From Rhizobium sp. ZPR4 (lineage in GTDB: Bacteria; Pseudomonadota; Alphaproteobacteria; Rhizobiales; Rhizobiaceae): a stretch of DNA of 64,000 bases. Of the stretch, positions 1 through 8,121 are shown piece by piece. Positions within the stretch are counted from its first letter, which is position 1. Each line of letters starts with the position of its first letter. The stretch covers positions 186,001 to 250,000 of the forward strand of contig NZ_CP157967.1 of NCBI RefSeq assembly GCF_040215725.1, given 5' to 3'. The translations under genes were made by a program, and so were the position numbers. The notes beneath the pieces are model-generated. The model was not told the origin of the DNA and searched no databases. It worked only from the letters and a program-made list of their open reading frames with translations.

Positions 1-792
1 AACATTGCCGCCGCGCTCGAGATCGCGGGTGCCCGCTCCGTTGCCGTGCCCTTGCAGTTCGAGCACGGCAAATGGTCGCTTGATTTGGGCCGGCTGGAAG
101 CGGCGATCACGCCGAAGACCAAGGGCCTCTTCATCAATACCCCGTCCAACCCCACGGGCTGGACGGCGACCCATCAGGATCTCCGCGATATCCTCGCCTT
201 GGCGCGCAAGCACGATCTCTGGATCATGGCCGACGAGATCTATGCGCTGTATTATTATGCCGGCGGCCGCGCGCCGAGCTTCCTGGATGTGAAGGAAGCC
301 GATGATAAGATCCTCTTCGTCAACTCCTTCTCGAAGAACTGGTCGATGACCGGTTGGCGCGTCGGCTGGATCGTCGCGCCGGCCGAGCTCGGACAGGTGA
401 TCGAGAACCTCGTGCAATATTCGACCTCGGGTGTCGCGCAATTCATGCAGAAGGGTGCCGTTGCCGCACTGAACGAGGGCGACGATTTCGTCCGCTCCAA
501 CATCGCCAAGGCGACCCGCTCGCGCGATATCCTCTGCGACGCGCTGATCGCCACCAACCGCGTGCAGACCTTGAAGCCGGATGGCGCGCTCTATTCCTTC
601 CTCAGGATCGACGGCGTCACCGACAGCCGCAGGGCCGCCATCGACATCGTCGACAAGACCGGCGTCGGCCTGGCGCCCGGAACGGCCTTTGGAAAGGGTG
701 GCGAGCTGTTCATGCGCGCCTGCTTCCTGCGCGATCCCGTGCAGGTGGCCGATGCCGCGGAAAGGTTGAGCCGGTATATTCTAAGTTTGTGA
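1..792 (+). CDS. Class I/II aminotransferase, 5'-truncated by window start
   Basis: A PLP-dependent fold-type I aminotransferase that would move an amino group between an amino acid and a 2-oxo acid in the cytoplasm. The frame is open from the first base, so the N-terminus lies outside the window and about 263 residues are visible. Family landmarks are the NTPSNPTG segment, the MADEIY segment with the PLP-contacting Asp/Tyr, and the Schiff-base lysine in SFSKNWSMTGWRVGW. The C-terminal small domain ends normally. The substrate cannot be told from sequence; aspartate- or alanine-type enzymes of this subgroup look alike. A gene-poor, repeat-bearing gap follows it. Confidence 0.9.
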   Translation, partial: NIAAALEIAGARSVAVPLQFEHGKWSLDLGRLEAAITPKTKGLFINTPSNPTGWTATHQDLRDILALARKHDLWIMADEIYALYYYAGGRAPSFLDVKEADDKILFVNSFSKNWSMTGWRVGWIVAPAELGQVIENLVQYSTSGVAQFMQKGAVAALNEGDDFVRSNIAKATRSRDILCDALIATNRVQTLKPDGALYSFLRIDGVTDSRRAAIDIVDKTGVGLAPGTAFGKGGELFMRACFLRDPVQVADAAERLSRYILSL

Positions 793-1223
793 TGCGGGGG
801 CTTTGGTTCGCGCGGCGCTACGGCGGAAAGGCATCTTCGAGATTGCCGCACCTCTGTACCCCCTCTGTCGCTGTCGCGACATCTCCCCCACGAGGGGGGA
901 GATCGTTGGGAGTTTGTAGCTGTCCTTAACAATAGGACGCGCTTCAGCTTCTGCGGATACAATATTGGTTTGAGGTAGGTCGGTGCTACAGGCGACCAAC
1001 CTCCCCTTGTGGGGAAGATGTCACGAAGTGACAGAGGGGGGTGAACACTCTCCAGGTGCATCACAATAGCGATCGCGCACCCAATCCATAAAATGCAATC
1101 GATCCGCGAAAGACCACCCTAACCATTCCCGCAATCTTTCCCGCCCCACCTCCCGCTTTTAATCAATTTCGCAGGAGAAGCGGCCTCATATATCGCCGAC
1201 AAGACTTGGCGGGGACGCGAAGA
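793..1223. other. Gene-free gap of about 430 bp between aminotransferase and galE
   Basis: I see no credible coding sequence on either strand. The open frames here have poor codon usage and no ribosome-binding sites. The main content is a long imperfect inverted repeat, listed separately. The last 60 bases before galE presumably carry its promoter, but no clear -35/-10 pair is visible. Confidence 0.6.
859..1042. repeat. Long imperfect inverted repeat (RIME-like intergenic element)
   Basis: The left arm (859-901, beginning CCCCCTCTGTCGCTG) and the right arm (1001-1042, ending GACAGAGGGGGG) are about 40 bases each and mostly complementary. They are separated by about 100 bases. Each arm also contains its own short hairpin, CTCCCCC-ACGA-GGGGGGAG type. 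Palindromic intergenic mosaic elements of this general kind are known from rhizobial genomes; assignment to a named family is inference. Confidence 0.75.
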
Positions 1224-2261
1224 ATGACGGTGTTGGTGACGGGCGGAGCCGGATATATCGGCAGCCACATGGTCTGGAGATTGCTTGATGCGGGCGAGGA
1301 CGTTGTCGTTCTCGATTGCCTTTCCACGGGCTTTCGCTGGGCGGTCCCGCCGGCTGCCCGCTTCTATCTCGGCGATGTCGCCGACGAAGCGCTGCTGTGT
1401 CAGATTTTCGCCGAGAACGACATAGAGGCCATCATCCATTTTGCCGGCTCGGCGGTCGTGCCGATGTCGATCGAGGATCCTCTCGCCTATTATGAGAACA
1501 ATACCGGCAAGACCCGTATCCTGATGAGCGCCGCCGTTAGGGCCGGCATTCGCCATTTCGTCTTTTCGTCCACGGCTGCCGTCTATGGTCAGCAGCCCGC
1601 TGATCGGCCGGTCATCGAAAATGCGCCGCTGCGGCCCGAATCCCCCTATGGCCAATCCAAGCTGATGTCGGAACTGATGCTGCGCGATGCTGCCGCGGCC
1701 TATGATTTCCGCTATGTGGCGCTGCGTTATTTCAATGTCGCCGGCGCCGATCCCGAGGGACGCGCCGGTCAGTCGACTGACGGGGCCACCCATCTCATCA
1801 AGGTCGCCTGCGAGGCAGCCCTTGGCCGCCGCCGTCAGGTGGATATCTACGGCACGGACTATCCGACGCATGACGGCACCGGGGTCCGCGACTACATCCA
1901 CGTCAGCGATCTCGTTGACGCGCATCTCATGGCCTTGCGGCATCTGCGCGATGGCGGCCGGTCACTGGTCGCCAATTGCGGCTATGGCCACGGTTATTCC
2001 GTGCTCGACGTGCTCAACATGGTCATGCGCATCCATGGCCGCGCCTTCCGCATCCATATCGCCCCGCGCCGGCCCGGCGATATGGCGAGCATCGTCGCAG
2101 ACGCGACACTGGCCCATCGCGAATTGGGCTGGGCGCCGAAATACGACAGTCTGGAAGCGATCGTGCGCTCCTCGCTGGATTGGGAGCTTCGCCTCGCAGA
2201 GCGGGCAAGCTTCGATGCCGCCGGGCTCAGCAAGGTCTATGCCGCTCCAAGTATGCGGTAG
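1224..2261 (+). CDS. galE: UDP-glucose 4-epimerase
   Basis: Cytoplasmic NAD-dependent extended SDR enzyme interconverting UDP-glucose and UDP-galactose, supplying galactose for exopolysaccharide and LPS; in rhizobia this activity is also called ExoB. The protein has 345 residues, normal for the family. It opens directly with the Rossmann motif VTGGAGYIGSH, carries the catalytic SSTAAVYG serine/threonine segment and the YGQSK Tyr-x3-Lys pair, then RYFNVAGADP and the DGTGVRDYIHV segment. An in-frame TTG lies 18 bases upstream, but the ATG gives the usual N-terminus. It converges with the lysR gene, with only 11 bases between the stop codons. Confidence 0.93.
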   Translation: MTVLVTGGAGYIGSHMVWRLLDAGEDVVVLDCLSTGFRWAVPPAARFYLGDVADEALLCQIFAENDIEAIIHFAGSAVVPMSIEDPLAYYENNTGKTRILMSAAVRAGIRHFVFSSTAAVYGQQPADRPVIENAPLRPESPYGQSKLMSELMLRDAAAAYDFRYVALRYFNVAGADPEGRAGQSTDGATHLIKVACEAALGRRRQVDIYGTDYPTHDGTGVRDYIHVSDLVDAHLMALRHLRDGGRSLVANCGYGHGYSVLDVLNMVMRIHGRAFRIHIAPRRPGDMASIVADATLAHRELGWAPKYDSLEAIVRSSLDWELRLAERASFDAAGLSKVYAAPSMR

Positions 2262-2272
2262 CCGGAGCGGCT

Positions 2273-3199
2273 TCAGCTCTCGGTACGTCTCCAAGGCCCC
2301 AGAAAGGCCGGAGCGTTCTTGTGCACGGCCTCTGCCAGAAAATCGATGACGGTGCGCACGCGCGGCGATTGGCGCAGATCGCGGTGGCAGGTGATCCAGT
2401 AGTGGCGCCTGAGATCCACCTCATGCGGCAGGACGACCTGCAGATCCGGATGCTTGCCGGCGATGAAGAACGGCAGTACGCAGAGCCCTTGGCCATTCTT
2501 CGTCGCCGTCAGCTGTGCAAAGATGCTCGAGCTTTGGAATTGCGGCCTGATGCGGGGATGGACGTCGTCGAGATAGTCCAGGCCCGGCGCAAAGATCATA
2601 TCCTCGATATAGCCGATGAAGGCGAAGTCAGGCAGATCGTCACGGCTTTCGATCGTCGGATGACGGGCGAGGTAATCGCGCGATCCATAAACCTGCAGAT
2701 GATAGTCGGTGAGCTTTTCGGTGAAATAGGGTCCGGCCTTCGGCGGGTCGAGCACCACGACGATATCGGCCTCCTTGCGCGAGAGCGACATGATCTGCTG
2801 GATGGTGATCAGTTCGAGGGAAATGTTCGGATGCCTGGCGGTGAATTCGGGCAGGACGCCGGTGAAGAAGAAGTTTGAAAAACCCTCCGGCGCGCTGATG
2901 CGCACAACACCCCGTTGTGCCGCCGATCCTGCAGAAAGATCGGCGCGAAGACGTTCCGTTTCCTGCTCCATGTGCTCAGCGGTATCGACGAAGCGTTGTC
3001 CCATGCTGGTCAGCATATAGCCGCGTGGATTGCGCTCGAAGAGCTTGACTTTCAAGGCGAATTCCAGCCGGTCGATACGGCGCGAGACCGTGGCATGGCT
3101 GCTGCGCAATTGGCGTGCGGCGGTCGAAAGTTGCCCCGTTCTGGCGACGGCGAGGAAGAACTGCAGATCGTCCCAGGTAAAATGCGGCGTGCGCTTCAT
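2273..3199 (-). CDS. LysR-family transcriptional regulator
   Basis: A 308-residue LysR-type regulator. The N-terminal winged helix-turn-helix (about residues 8-65) includes FFLAVARTGQLSTAARQL and the recognition-helix segment ATVSRRIDRLE. The rest is the periplasmic-binding-protein-like effector domain. A purine-rich GAGGAGAG ribosome site precedes the ATG. It is transcribed away from the ABC importer operon with a 173-base shared promoter region, the usual arrangement for a LysR protein controlling its neighbour. A 7-bp-arm palindrome lies 12 bases upstream of its start. The effector is unknown; the imported ligand or a breakdown product is a reasonable guess. Confidence 0.92.
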   Translation of the reverse strand: MKRTPHFTWDDLQFFLAVARTGQLSTAARQLRSSHATVSRRIDRLEFALKVKLFERNPRGYMLTSMGQRFVDTAEHMEQETERLRADLSAGSAAQRGVVRISAPEGFSNFFFTGVLPEFTARHPNISLELITIQQIMSLSRKEADIVVVLDPPKAGPYFTEKLTDYHLQVYGSRDYLARHPTIESRDDLPDFAFIGYIEDMIFAPGLDYLDDVHPRIRPQFQSSSIFAQLTATKNGQGLCVLPFFIAGKHPDLQVVLPHEVDLRRHYWITCHRDLRQSPRVRTVIDFLAEAVHKNAPAFLGPWRRTES

Positions 3200-3210
3200 G
3201 CCTCTCTCCT

Positions 3211-3228
3211 CTGTTCAAAAATGAACAG
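3211..3228. promoter_or_regulatory. Candidate LysR operator palindrome
   Basis: Perfect inverted repeat CTGTTCA-AAAA-TGAACAG directly upstream of the lysR start, inside the divergent region. The half-site TGAACAG recurs at 3332-3338, about 35 bases before the importer gene, preceded in both cases by an A/T-rich stretch. This spacing fits autoregulation plus activation of the importer. Binding by the adjacent regulator is inferred. Confidence 0.6.
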
Positions 3229-3372
3229 ACCTTGTTTGGAATTAGTTGCAATCGCGACTTGCGTCAACGCGCGAATTCCGTGATCTTGCCTCTCGGGAAA
3301 AGTCGTTTTGAGGAAAGCGGCTGGCCAATTTTGAACAGATTCGTTTTTGCCAAATCTCTGGGAGGAGAGGAC

Positions 3373-4581
3373 ATGCGAAAGAGTCTTATTGCATCCCTTG
3401 CATTTCTGCTTGCAGCCAGCACCGCGGCTTTCGCCGCCGGTGCATCCGATGGTGTCGTCAAGATCGGCATCCTCAACGACCAGTCCGGCGTCTATGCGGA
3501 CTTCGGCGGCAAGTCGTCGGTCGAGGCTGCCAAGATGGCTGCCGAGGACTTTGGCGGCAAGGTTCTTGGCGTGCCGATCGAGATCATCGATGCCGATCAC
3601 CAGAACAAGCCCGATATCGCCTCCAACATCGCCCGCCAATGGTATGACCAGGATCATGTCGACGCCATCATGGAGCTGACGACCTCTTCCGTCGCGCTGG
3701 CCGTGCAGGCGGTCGCCAAGGAAAAGAAGAAGATCGATATCGTCACGGGTGCCGCAACGACCGATCTCACCGGCAAGCAATGCTCGCCCTACGGCTTCCA
3801 TTGGGCCTATGACACCCATGCTCTCGCCGTCGGCACAGGCGGCGCGCTGGTCAAACAGGGTGGCGACACCTGGTTCTTCCTGACCGCCGACTACGCTTTC
3901 GGCTATTCGCTGGAGCAGCAGACGAGCGATTTCGTCAAGGCAAGCGGCGGCAAGGTCCTTGGTTCCGTCCGTCACCCGCTGTCGACGAATGATTTCTCGT
4001 CCTTCCTGCTGCAGGCGCAGTCGTCGGGCGCGAAGGTCATCGGCCTCGCCAATGCCGGCCTCGACACCTCAAACGCCATCAAGCAGGCCTCCGAATTCGG
4101 CATTACCCAGGGCGGCCAGCATCTGGCGGCACTGCTCTTCACGCTGGCCGAAGTGCACGGCCTCGGCCTGCAGGCGGCGCAAGGCCTGACGCTGACGGAA
4201 GGCTATTACTGGAACCTCGACGACAAGAGCCGCGAATTCGGCAAGCGCTTCTTTGCCCGCACCGGCAAGATGCCGAACATGATCCATGCCGGCACCTATT
4301 CTGCCGTGATGCAGTATCTGAAGGCGGTGCAGAAGGCCGGCACTGATGATACCGAGGCCGTCGCCAAGGAACTGCACGAAATGCCCGTCGACGATTTCTT
4401 CGGTCGCGGCGGCACGGTCGGCGCCAACGGCCGCATGATCCACGACATGTATCTGCTTCAGGTCAAGAAGCCTGAGGAGAGCAAGGAGCCGTGGGATTAC
4501 TTCAACGTGCTGGCGACGATCCCGGGCAAGGAAGCCTATATCGACCCAGCCAAGAGCGGCTGCGACCTCGTCAAGCAATAG
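3373..4581 (+). CDS. ABC transporter substrate-binding protein, branched-chain amino acid type
   Basis: Periplasmic ligand-binding protein of the Leu/Ile/Val-type importer family (type I fold), 402 residues. A clear signal peptide, ending near AFAAGA around residue 23, is followed by GVVKIGILNDQSGVYADFGG, the usual start of the first lobe. The start chosen has a strong GGAGGAGAGG site 2-12 bases upstream; the longer frame to 3232 would bury the signal peptide. First gene of a five-gene importer operon. The ligand could be a branched-chain amino acid, an amide or a small aromatic or organic acid; the nearby valine-pathway enzymes favour a branched-chain compound, but weakly. Confidence 0.9.
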   Translation: MRKSLIASLAFLLAASTAAFAAGASDGVVKIGILNDQSGVYADFGGKSSVEAAKMAAEDFGGKVLGVPIEIIDADHQNKPDIASNIARQWYDQDHVDAIMELTTSSVALAVQAVAKEKKKIDIVTGAATTDLTGKQCSPYGFHWAYDTHALAVGTGGALVKQGGDTWFFLTADYAFGYSLEQQTSDFVKASGGKVLGSVRHPLSTNDFSSFLLQAQSSGAKVIGLANAGLDTSNAIKQASEFGITQGGQHLAALLFTLAEVHGLGLQAAQGLTLTEGYYWNLDDKSREFGKRFFARTGKMPNMIHAGTYSAVMQYLKAVQKAGTDDTEAVAKELHEMPVDDFFGRGGTVGANGRMIHDMYLLQVKKPEESKEPWDYFNVLATIPGKEAYIDPAKSGCDLVKQ

Positions 4582-4596
4582 GGCTCGGACCAGCCC

Positions 4597-5379
4597 ATGG
4601 CGATGTCAGCGACACATCTGCATGAAGAGCCCCGGGTGGTTTTGTCCGCCCGGGGACTGCGCCGCGATTTCGGCGGCTTCACCGCCGTCAAGAATGTCGA
4701 TCTCGACGTCCACCACGCACAGGTCCACGCGCTGATCGGCCCGAACGGCGCCGGCAAGACGACGGTGTTCAACCTGCTCACCAAGTTCCTGCAGCCGACG
4801 CACGGCACGATCATGCTGCTCGGCACCGATATTACCAAGACAAGACCCGACAAGGTCGCGCGCATGGGGCTCGTGCGCTCCTTCCAGATTTCCGCTGTCT
4901 TTCCGCATCTGACGGTGCTGGACAATGTCCGCGTCGCGCTGCAGCGGCCAAACAATCTCGCCCACCAGTTCTGGCGGCCGCTTTCGGCCCTCGACAGTCT
5001 CAACGCGCGTGCCGAACAGCTCATTGCCTCCGTCGGCCTCTCGAAGGAGCGGAATGCCATCGCCGCCGATCTTTCCTACGGCCGCAAGCGGGTGCTGGAG
5101 ATCGCAACGACGCTTGCGCTCGATCCGAAGGTGCTGTTGCTCGACGAACCGATGGCCGGCATGGGGCTGGAAGACGTAAACACCGTCTCCGCCATTATCC
5201 GCGATGTCGCCCGCGACAGGGCTGTGCTCATGGTGGAGCACAATCTCTCGGTCGTTGCCGATATCTGCCACCATGTCACAGTGCTGCAGCGCGGCGAGAT
5301 CCTCGCCCAGGGCGACTATGCGACGGTCAGCCGCGATCCGCGCGTCCGCGAAGCCTATATGGGCACGGAGGAGGCTTGA
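4597..5379 (+). CDS. livG: ABC transporter ATPase, LivG type
   Basis: First of two ATPases of the importer, 260 residues. Walker A is GPNGAGKTTVFNLL. The LivG-type insert region with VRSFQISAVFPHLTVLDNV is present. The signature motif is degenerate (LSYGRKRVLEIA, where LSGGQ-like is normal), as is common in LivG. Walker B is VLLLDEPMAGMG, followed by the switch-histidine segment VLMVEHNLSVV. It lies 15 bases after the binding-protein gene and is immediately followed by livF, so the three are co-transcribed. Confidence 0.9.
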   Translation: MAMSATHLHEEPRVVLSARGLRRDFGGFTAVKNVDLDVHHAQVHALIGPNGAGKTTVFNLLTKFLQPTHGTIMLLGTDITKTRPDKVARMGLVRSFQISAVFPHLTVLDNVRVALQRPNNLAHQFWRPLSALDSLNARAEQLIASVGLSKERNAIAADLSYGRKRVLEIATTLALDPKVLLLDEPMAGMGLEDVNTVSAIIRDVARDRAVLMVEHNLSVVADICHHVTVLQRGEILAQGDYATVSRDPRVREAYMGTEEA

Positions 5380-5381
5380 CG

Positions 5382-6083
5382 ATGGCGCCGCTTCTGGAAG
5401 TTCAGGGCCTCAATGCCTGGTATGGCGAAAGCCACATCCTGCACGGCGTCGATATGCGCGTGGGCGAGGGGGAGACCATCACCATCCTCGGCCGCAACGG
5501 CGTCGGCAAGACGACGACGTTGCGTACGATCGTCGGCATCGTCCGTGCCCGCAAGGGCAGGATCACCTTCGCCGGCAGGGATATGATGCAGGTGCCGCTG
5601 CACAAGACGGCGCATCAGGGCATCGGTTTCGTGCCGGAAGAGCGCGGGATCTTCTCGACCCTCAGCGTCTATGAAAACCTGATGCTGCCGCCGGTCGTCG
5701 CACCGGGCGGCATGACGCTCGATGAGATCTTCGAGCTGTTTCCCAATCTGCATGAGCGGCGCAATAGCGTCGGCACCAGGCTCTCGGGTGGCGAACAGCA
5801 GATGCTCGCCATGGCCCGCATCCTGCGCACCGGCGTCCGCATGCTGCTGCTCGACGAGCCCACCGAGGGCCTGGCGCCCGTCATCGTCCAGCGCATCGGC
5901 GAAGTCCTGCAGAAGCTGAAAGGGCGCGGCATGACCATCTTGCTCGTCGAGCAGAATTTCCGTTTCGCCAGCCGCATCGCCGATCGTTTCTATCTGATGG
6001 ATCACGGCCAGATGGTCTCGGAATTCCCGGTCGGCGAACTCTCCGAGCGCATGGATATGCTGCACAAGGTTCTGGGGGTCTGA
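5382..6083 (+). CDS. livF: ABC transporter ATPase, LivF type
   Basis: Second importer ATPase, 233 residues. Walker A is GRNGVGKTTTLRTI, signature RLSGGEQQMLAMAR, Walker B MLLLDEPTEGLAP and switch-histidine segment ILLVEQNFRFA, all intact. GGAGGAGG upstream fits the ATG used here; an in-frame TTG lies 6 bases earlier. The short spacing to livG supports translational coupling. In this operon the ATPases precede the permeases, whereas in the classical liv order the permeases come first. Confidence 0.9.
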   Translation: MAPLLEVQGLNAWYGESHILHGVDMRVGEGETITILGRNGVGKTTTLRTIVGIVRARKGRITFAGRDMMQVPLHKTAHQGIGFVPEERGIFSTLSVYENLMLPPVVAPGGMTLDEIFELFPNLHERRNSVGTRLSGGEQQMLAMARILRTGVRMLLLDEPTEGLAPVIVQRIGEVLQKLKGRGMTILLVEQNFRFASRIADRFYLMDHGQMVSEFPVGELSERMDMLHKVLGV

Positions 6084-6086
6084 GCC

Positions 6087-6974
6087 ATGACGACGATATT
6101 CGGCATCCCCACCCAGGCGCTTCTCGGTCAATTGCTGATCGGCCTCATCAACGGCTCCTTCTATGCGCTACTGAGCCTCGGCCTCGCGATCATCTTCGGC
6201 ATGCTCAGGGTCATCAATTTCGCCCATGGCGCGCTCTATATGCTCGGCGCCTTCACCGCCTATCTGCTGCTCGCCTATGCCGGCATCGGCTATTGGCCTG
6301 CCCTCGTTCTGGCGCCGCTCATCGTCGGCCTGTTCGGAGCATTGGTCGAGCGGCTCTGCCTGCGCCAGCTCTACAAGATCGATCCGCTCTACGGATTGCT
6401 CTTCACCTTCGGCATGGCGCTGACCATCGAGGGAACCTTCCGCTATCTTTATGGCTCCTCCGGCCAGCCCTATGCCGTTCCGACGGAATTGGCGGGCGCG
6501 AAAAATATCGGCTTCATGTTCCTGCCCGTCTATCGCGGCTGGGTGGTCATCGCCTCGCTGATCGTCTGCATCGGCACCTGGCTTCTGATCGAGAAGACGA
6601 AACTCGGCGCCTATCTGCGCGCCGCCACCGAGAATTCCGTGCTCGTGCAGGTCTTCGGCGTCAACGTGCCGGTGCTGTTGACGCTGACCTACGGCTTCGG
6701 CGTGGCGCTTGCCGCCTTTGCCGGCGTTCTCGCCGCGCCGATCTACCAGGTCTCGCCGCTGATGGGATCGAACATGATCATCATCGTCTTCGCCGTTGTT
6801 GTCGTCGGCGGCATGGGCTCGATCATGGGAGCGATCGTGACGGGCTACATGCTCGGGATTGCCGAAGGCCTGACCAAGGTCTTCTATCCCGAAGCCTCCA
6901 ACATCGTCATCTTCGTCATCATGGCGATCGTACTGCTTTTGAGGCCTGCGGGCCTCTTCGGTCGGGAGGCGTGA
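6087..6974 (+). CDS. livH: ABC transporter permease, LivH type
   Basis: Inner-membrane permease of the branched-chain amino acid importer family, 295 residues with about eight hydrophobic segments. Typical LivH landmarks are LINGSFYALLSLGLAIIFG near the N-terminus, VINFAHGALYMLGA, and VVVVGGMGSIMGAIVTGYMLG, the ATPase-contacting loop, in the C-terminal half. Starts 3 bases after livF and ends 1 base before livM. Confidence 0.92.
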   Translation: MTTIFGIPTQALLGQLLIGLINGSFYALLSLGLAIIFGMLRVINFAHGALYMLGAFTAYLLLAYAGIGYWPALVLAPLIVGLFGALVERLCLRQLYKIDPLYGLLFTFGMALTIEGTFRYLYGSSGQPYAVPTELAGAKNIGFMFLPVYRGWVVIASLIVCIGTWLLIEKTKLGAYLRAATENSVLVQVFGVNVPVLLTLTYGFGVALAAFAGVLAAPIYQVSPLMGSNMIIIVFAVVVVGGMGSIMGAIVTGYMLGIAEGLTKVFYPEASNIVIFVIMAIVLLLRPAGLFGREA

Positions 6975-6975
6975 C

Positions 6976-7959
6976 ATGGCTGGATTAATCAGCTTGAGTT
7001 CTAAAGAGCGTCCAAAGCTTTCCGTGCAGAAGCTGTTGCTGGTGGTTGGCCTCGTCGGCCTGATCTGGGCGCCGTTCTTCATCTATCCGATCTTCGTCAT
7101 GAAGGTGCTTTGCTTCGCGCTCTTCGCCTGCGCCTTCAATCTGTTGCTCGGCTATGCCGGCCTCTTGTCCTTCGGTCACGCGACTTTCTTTGGCGGTGCT
7201 GCTTATTTCACGGCTTATGCGGTGAAGGAATGGGGGCTTCCGCCAGAGCTCGGCATCCTGATCGGGGTTGCCGGCGCATCGCTGCTCGGCCTCGTCATGG
7301 GCTTCGTCGCCATCCGCAGGCAGGGCATCTATTTCGCCATGATCACGCTGGCGCTCTCTTACATGTTTTATTTCTTCTGCCTGCAGGCGAAGTTCACTCA
7401 AGGTGAGGACGGCATCCAGTCGGTGCCGCGCGGCTACCTCTTCGGCGTCCTCGATCTCAACAACTCCTTCAATATGTATTATTTCGTCCTCGCCGTTTTC
7501 CTGATCGGTGTGCTGATCATCTGGCGCTTCATCAATTCGCCCTTCGGCATGATCCTGAAATCGATCCGCGAGAACGAGCAGCGGGCGATCTCGCTTGGCT
7601 ATTCCGTCGCGCGCTATAAGCTCGGTGCCTTCGTCATGTCGGCGGCGTTGGCGGGGCTTGCGGGCGCGGTCAAGGCACTGGTCTTCCAGTTCGCGACGCT
7701 CACCGATGTCGCCTGGCAGATGTCCGGCGAAGTCATCCTCATGACCCTGCTCGGCGGCATCGGCACGCTGATCGGTCCGATTTTCGGGGCAGGGTTGGTG
7801 GCGACGCTGGAGAATTATCTGGCGACCTCGGAATTTCCCGTCACCATCATCACCGGCATCGTCTTCATGGTTTGCGTCCTGCTCTTCCGCCGCGGCATTG
7901 TCGGCGAATTCTATGCCTCGCGGCTGGGACGGAGACTGGGTTTCGAATATCGGCGCTAG
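6976..7959 (+). CDS. livM: ABC transporter permease, LivM type
   Basis: Second permease, 327 residues, the heterodimer partner of LivH. It carries the LivM landmarks CAFNLLLGYAGLLSFGHATFFG, IRRQGIYFAMITLALSYM, FGMILKSIRENEQRAISLGY and a C-terminal MTLLGGIGTLIGPIFGA. A GGGAGG site precedes the ATG. Last gene of the importer operon: a palindromic repeat element follows and may end or stabilise the transcript. Confidence 0.92.
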   Translation: MAGLISLSSKERPKLSVQKLLLVVGLVGLIWAPFFIYPIFVMKVLCFALFACAFNLLLGYAGLLSFGHATFFGGAAYFTAYAVKEWGLPPELGILIGVAGASLLGLVMGFVAIRRQGIYFAMITLALSYMFYFFCLQAKFTQGEDGIQSVPRGYLFGVLDLNNSFNMYYFVLAVFLIGVLIIWRFINSPFGMILKSIRENEQRAISLGYSVARYKLGAFVMSAALAGLAGAVKALVFQFATLTDVAWQMSGEVILMTLLGGIGTLIGPIFGAGLVATLENYLATSEFPVTIITGIVFMVCVLLFRRGIVGEFYASRLGRRLGFEYRR

Positions 7960-7971
7960 CGATTTGATTTT

Positions 7972-8104
7972 CCTTCTCCCCGTAAGCGGGGAGAAGGTGC
8001 CCGAAGGGCGGATGAGGGGCTTTTACGGACTTCCAGCGAATGCTGAATTTGCCGGGCCTTCCTGCCCCTCACCCTAACCCTCTCCCCGCAGACGGGGCGA
8101 GGGG
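7972..8104. repeat. Palindromic intergenic element with two hairpins
   Basis: Two hairpins, 7972-7997 (CCTTCTCCCC-GTAA-GCGGGGAGAAGG type) and 8078-8104 (CCTCTCCCCGC...CGGGGCGAGGGG type), flank a centre in which GATGAGGGGC can pair with GCCCCTCACCCT. This resembles the widespread rhizobial RIME-type repeats. It fills nearly the whole gap between livM and the oxidoreductase gene. Confidence 0.7.
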
Positions 8105-8121
8105 ACGACAGAGTCTCTTGA

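Noticed and set aside
591..1064. Minus-strand open frame of 157 codons spanning the end of the aminotransferase and the gap
   Set aside because: It overlaps a real gene and the inverted repeat, with no ribosome site and atypical codon use.
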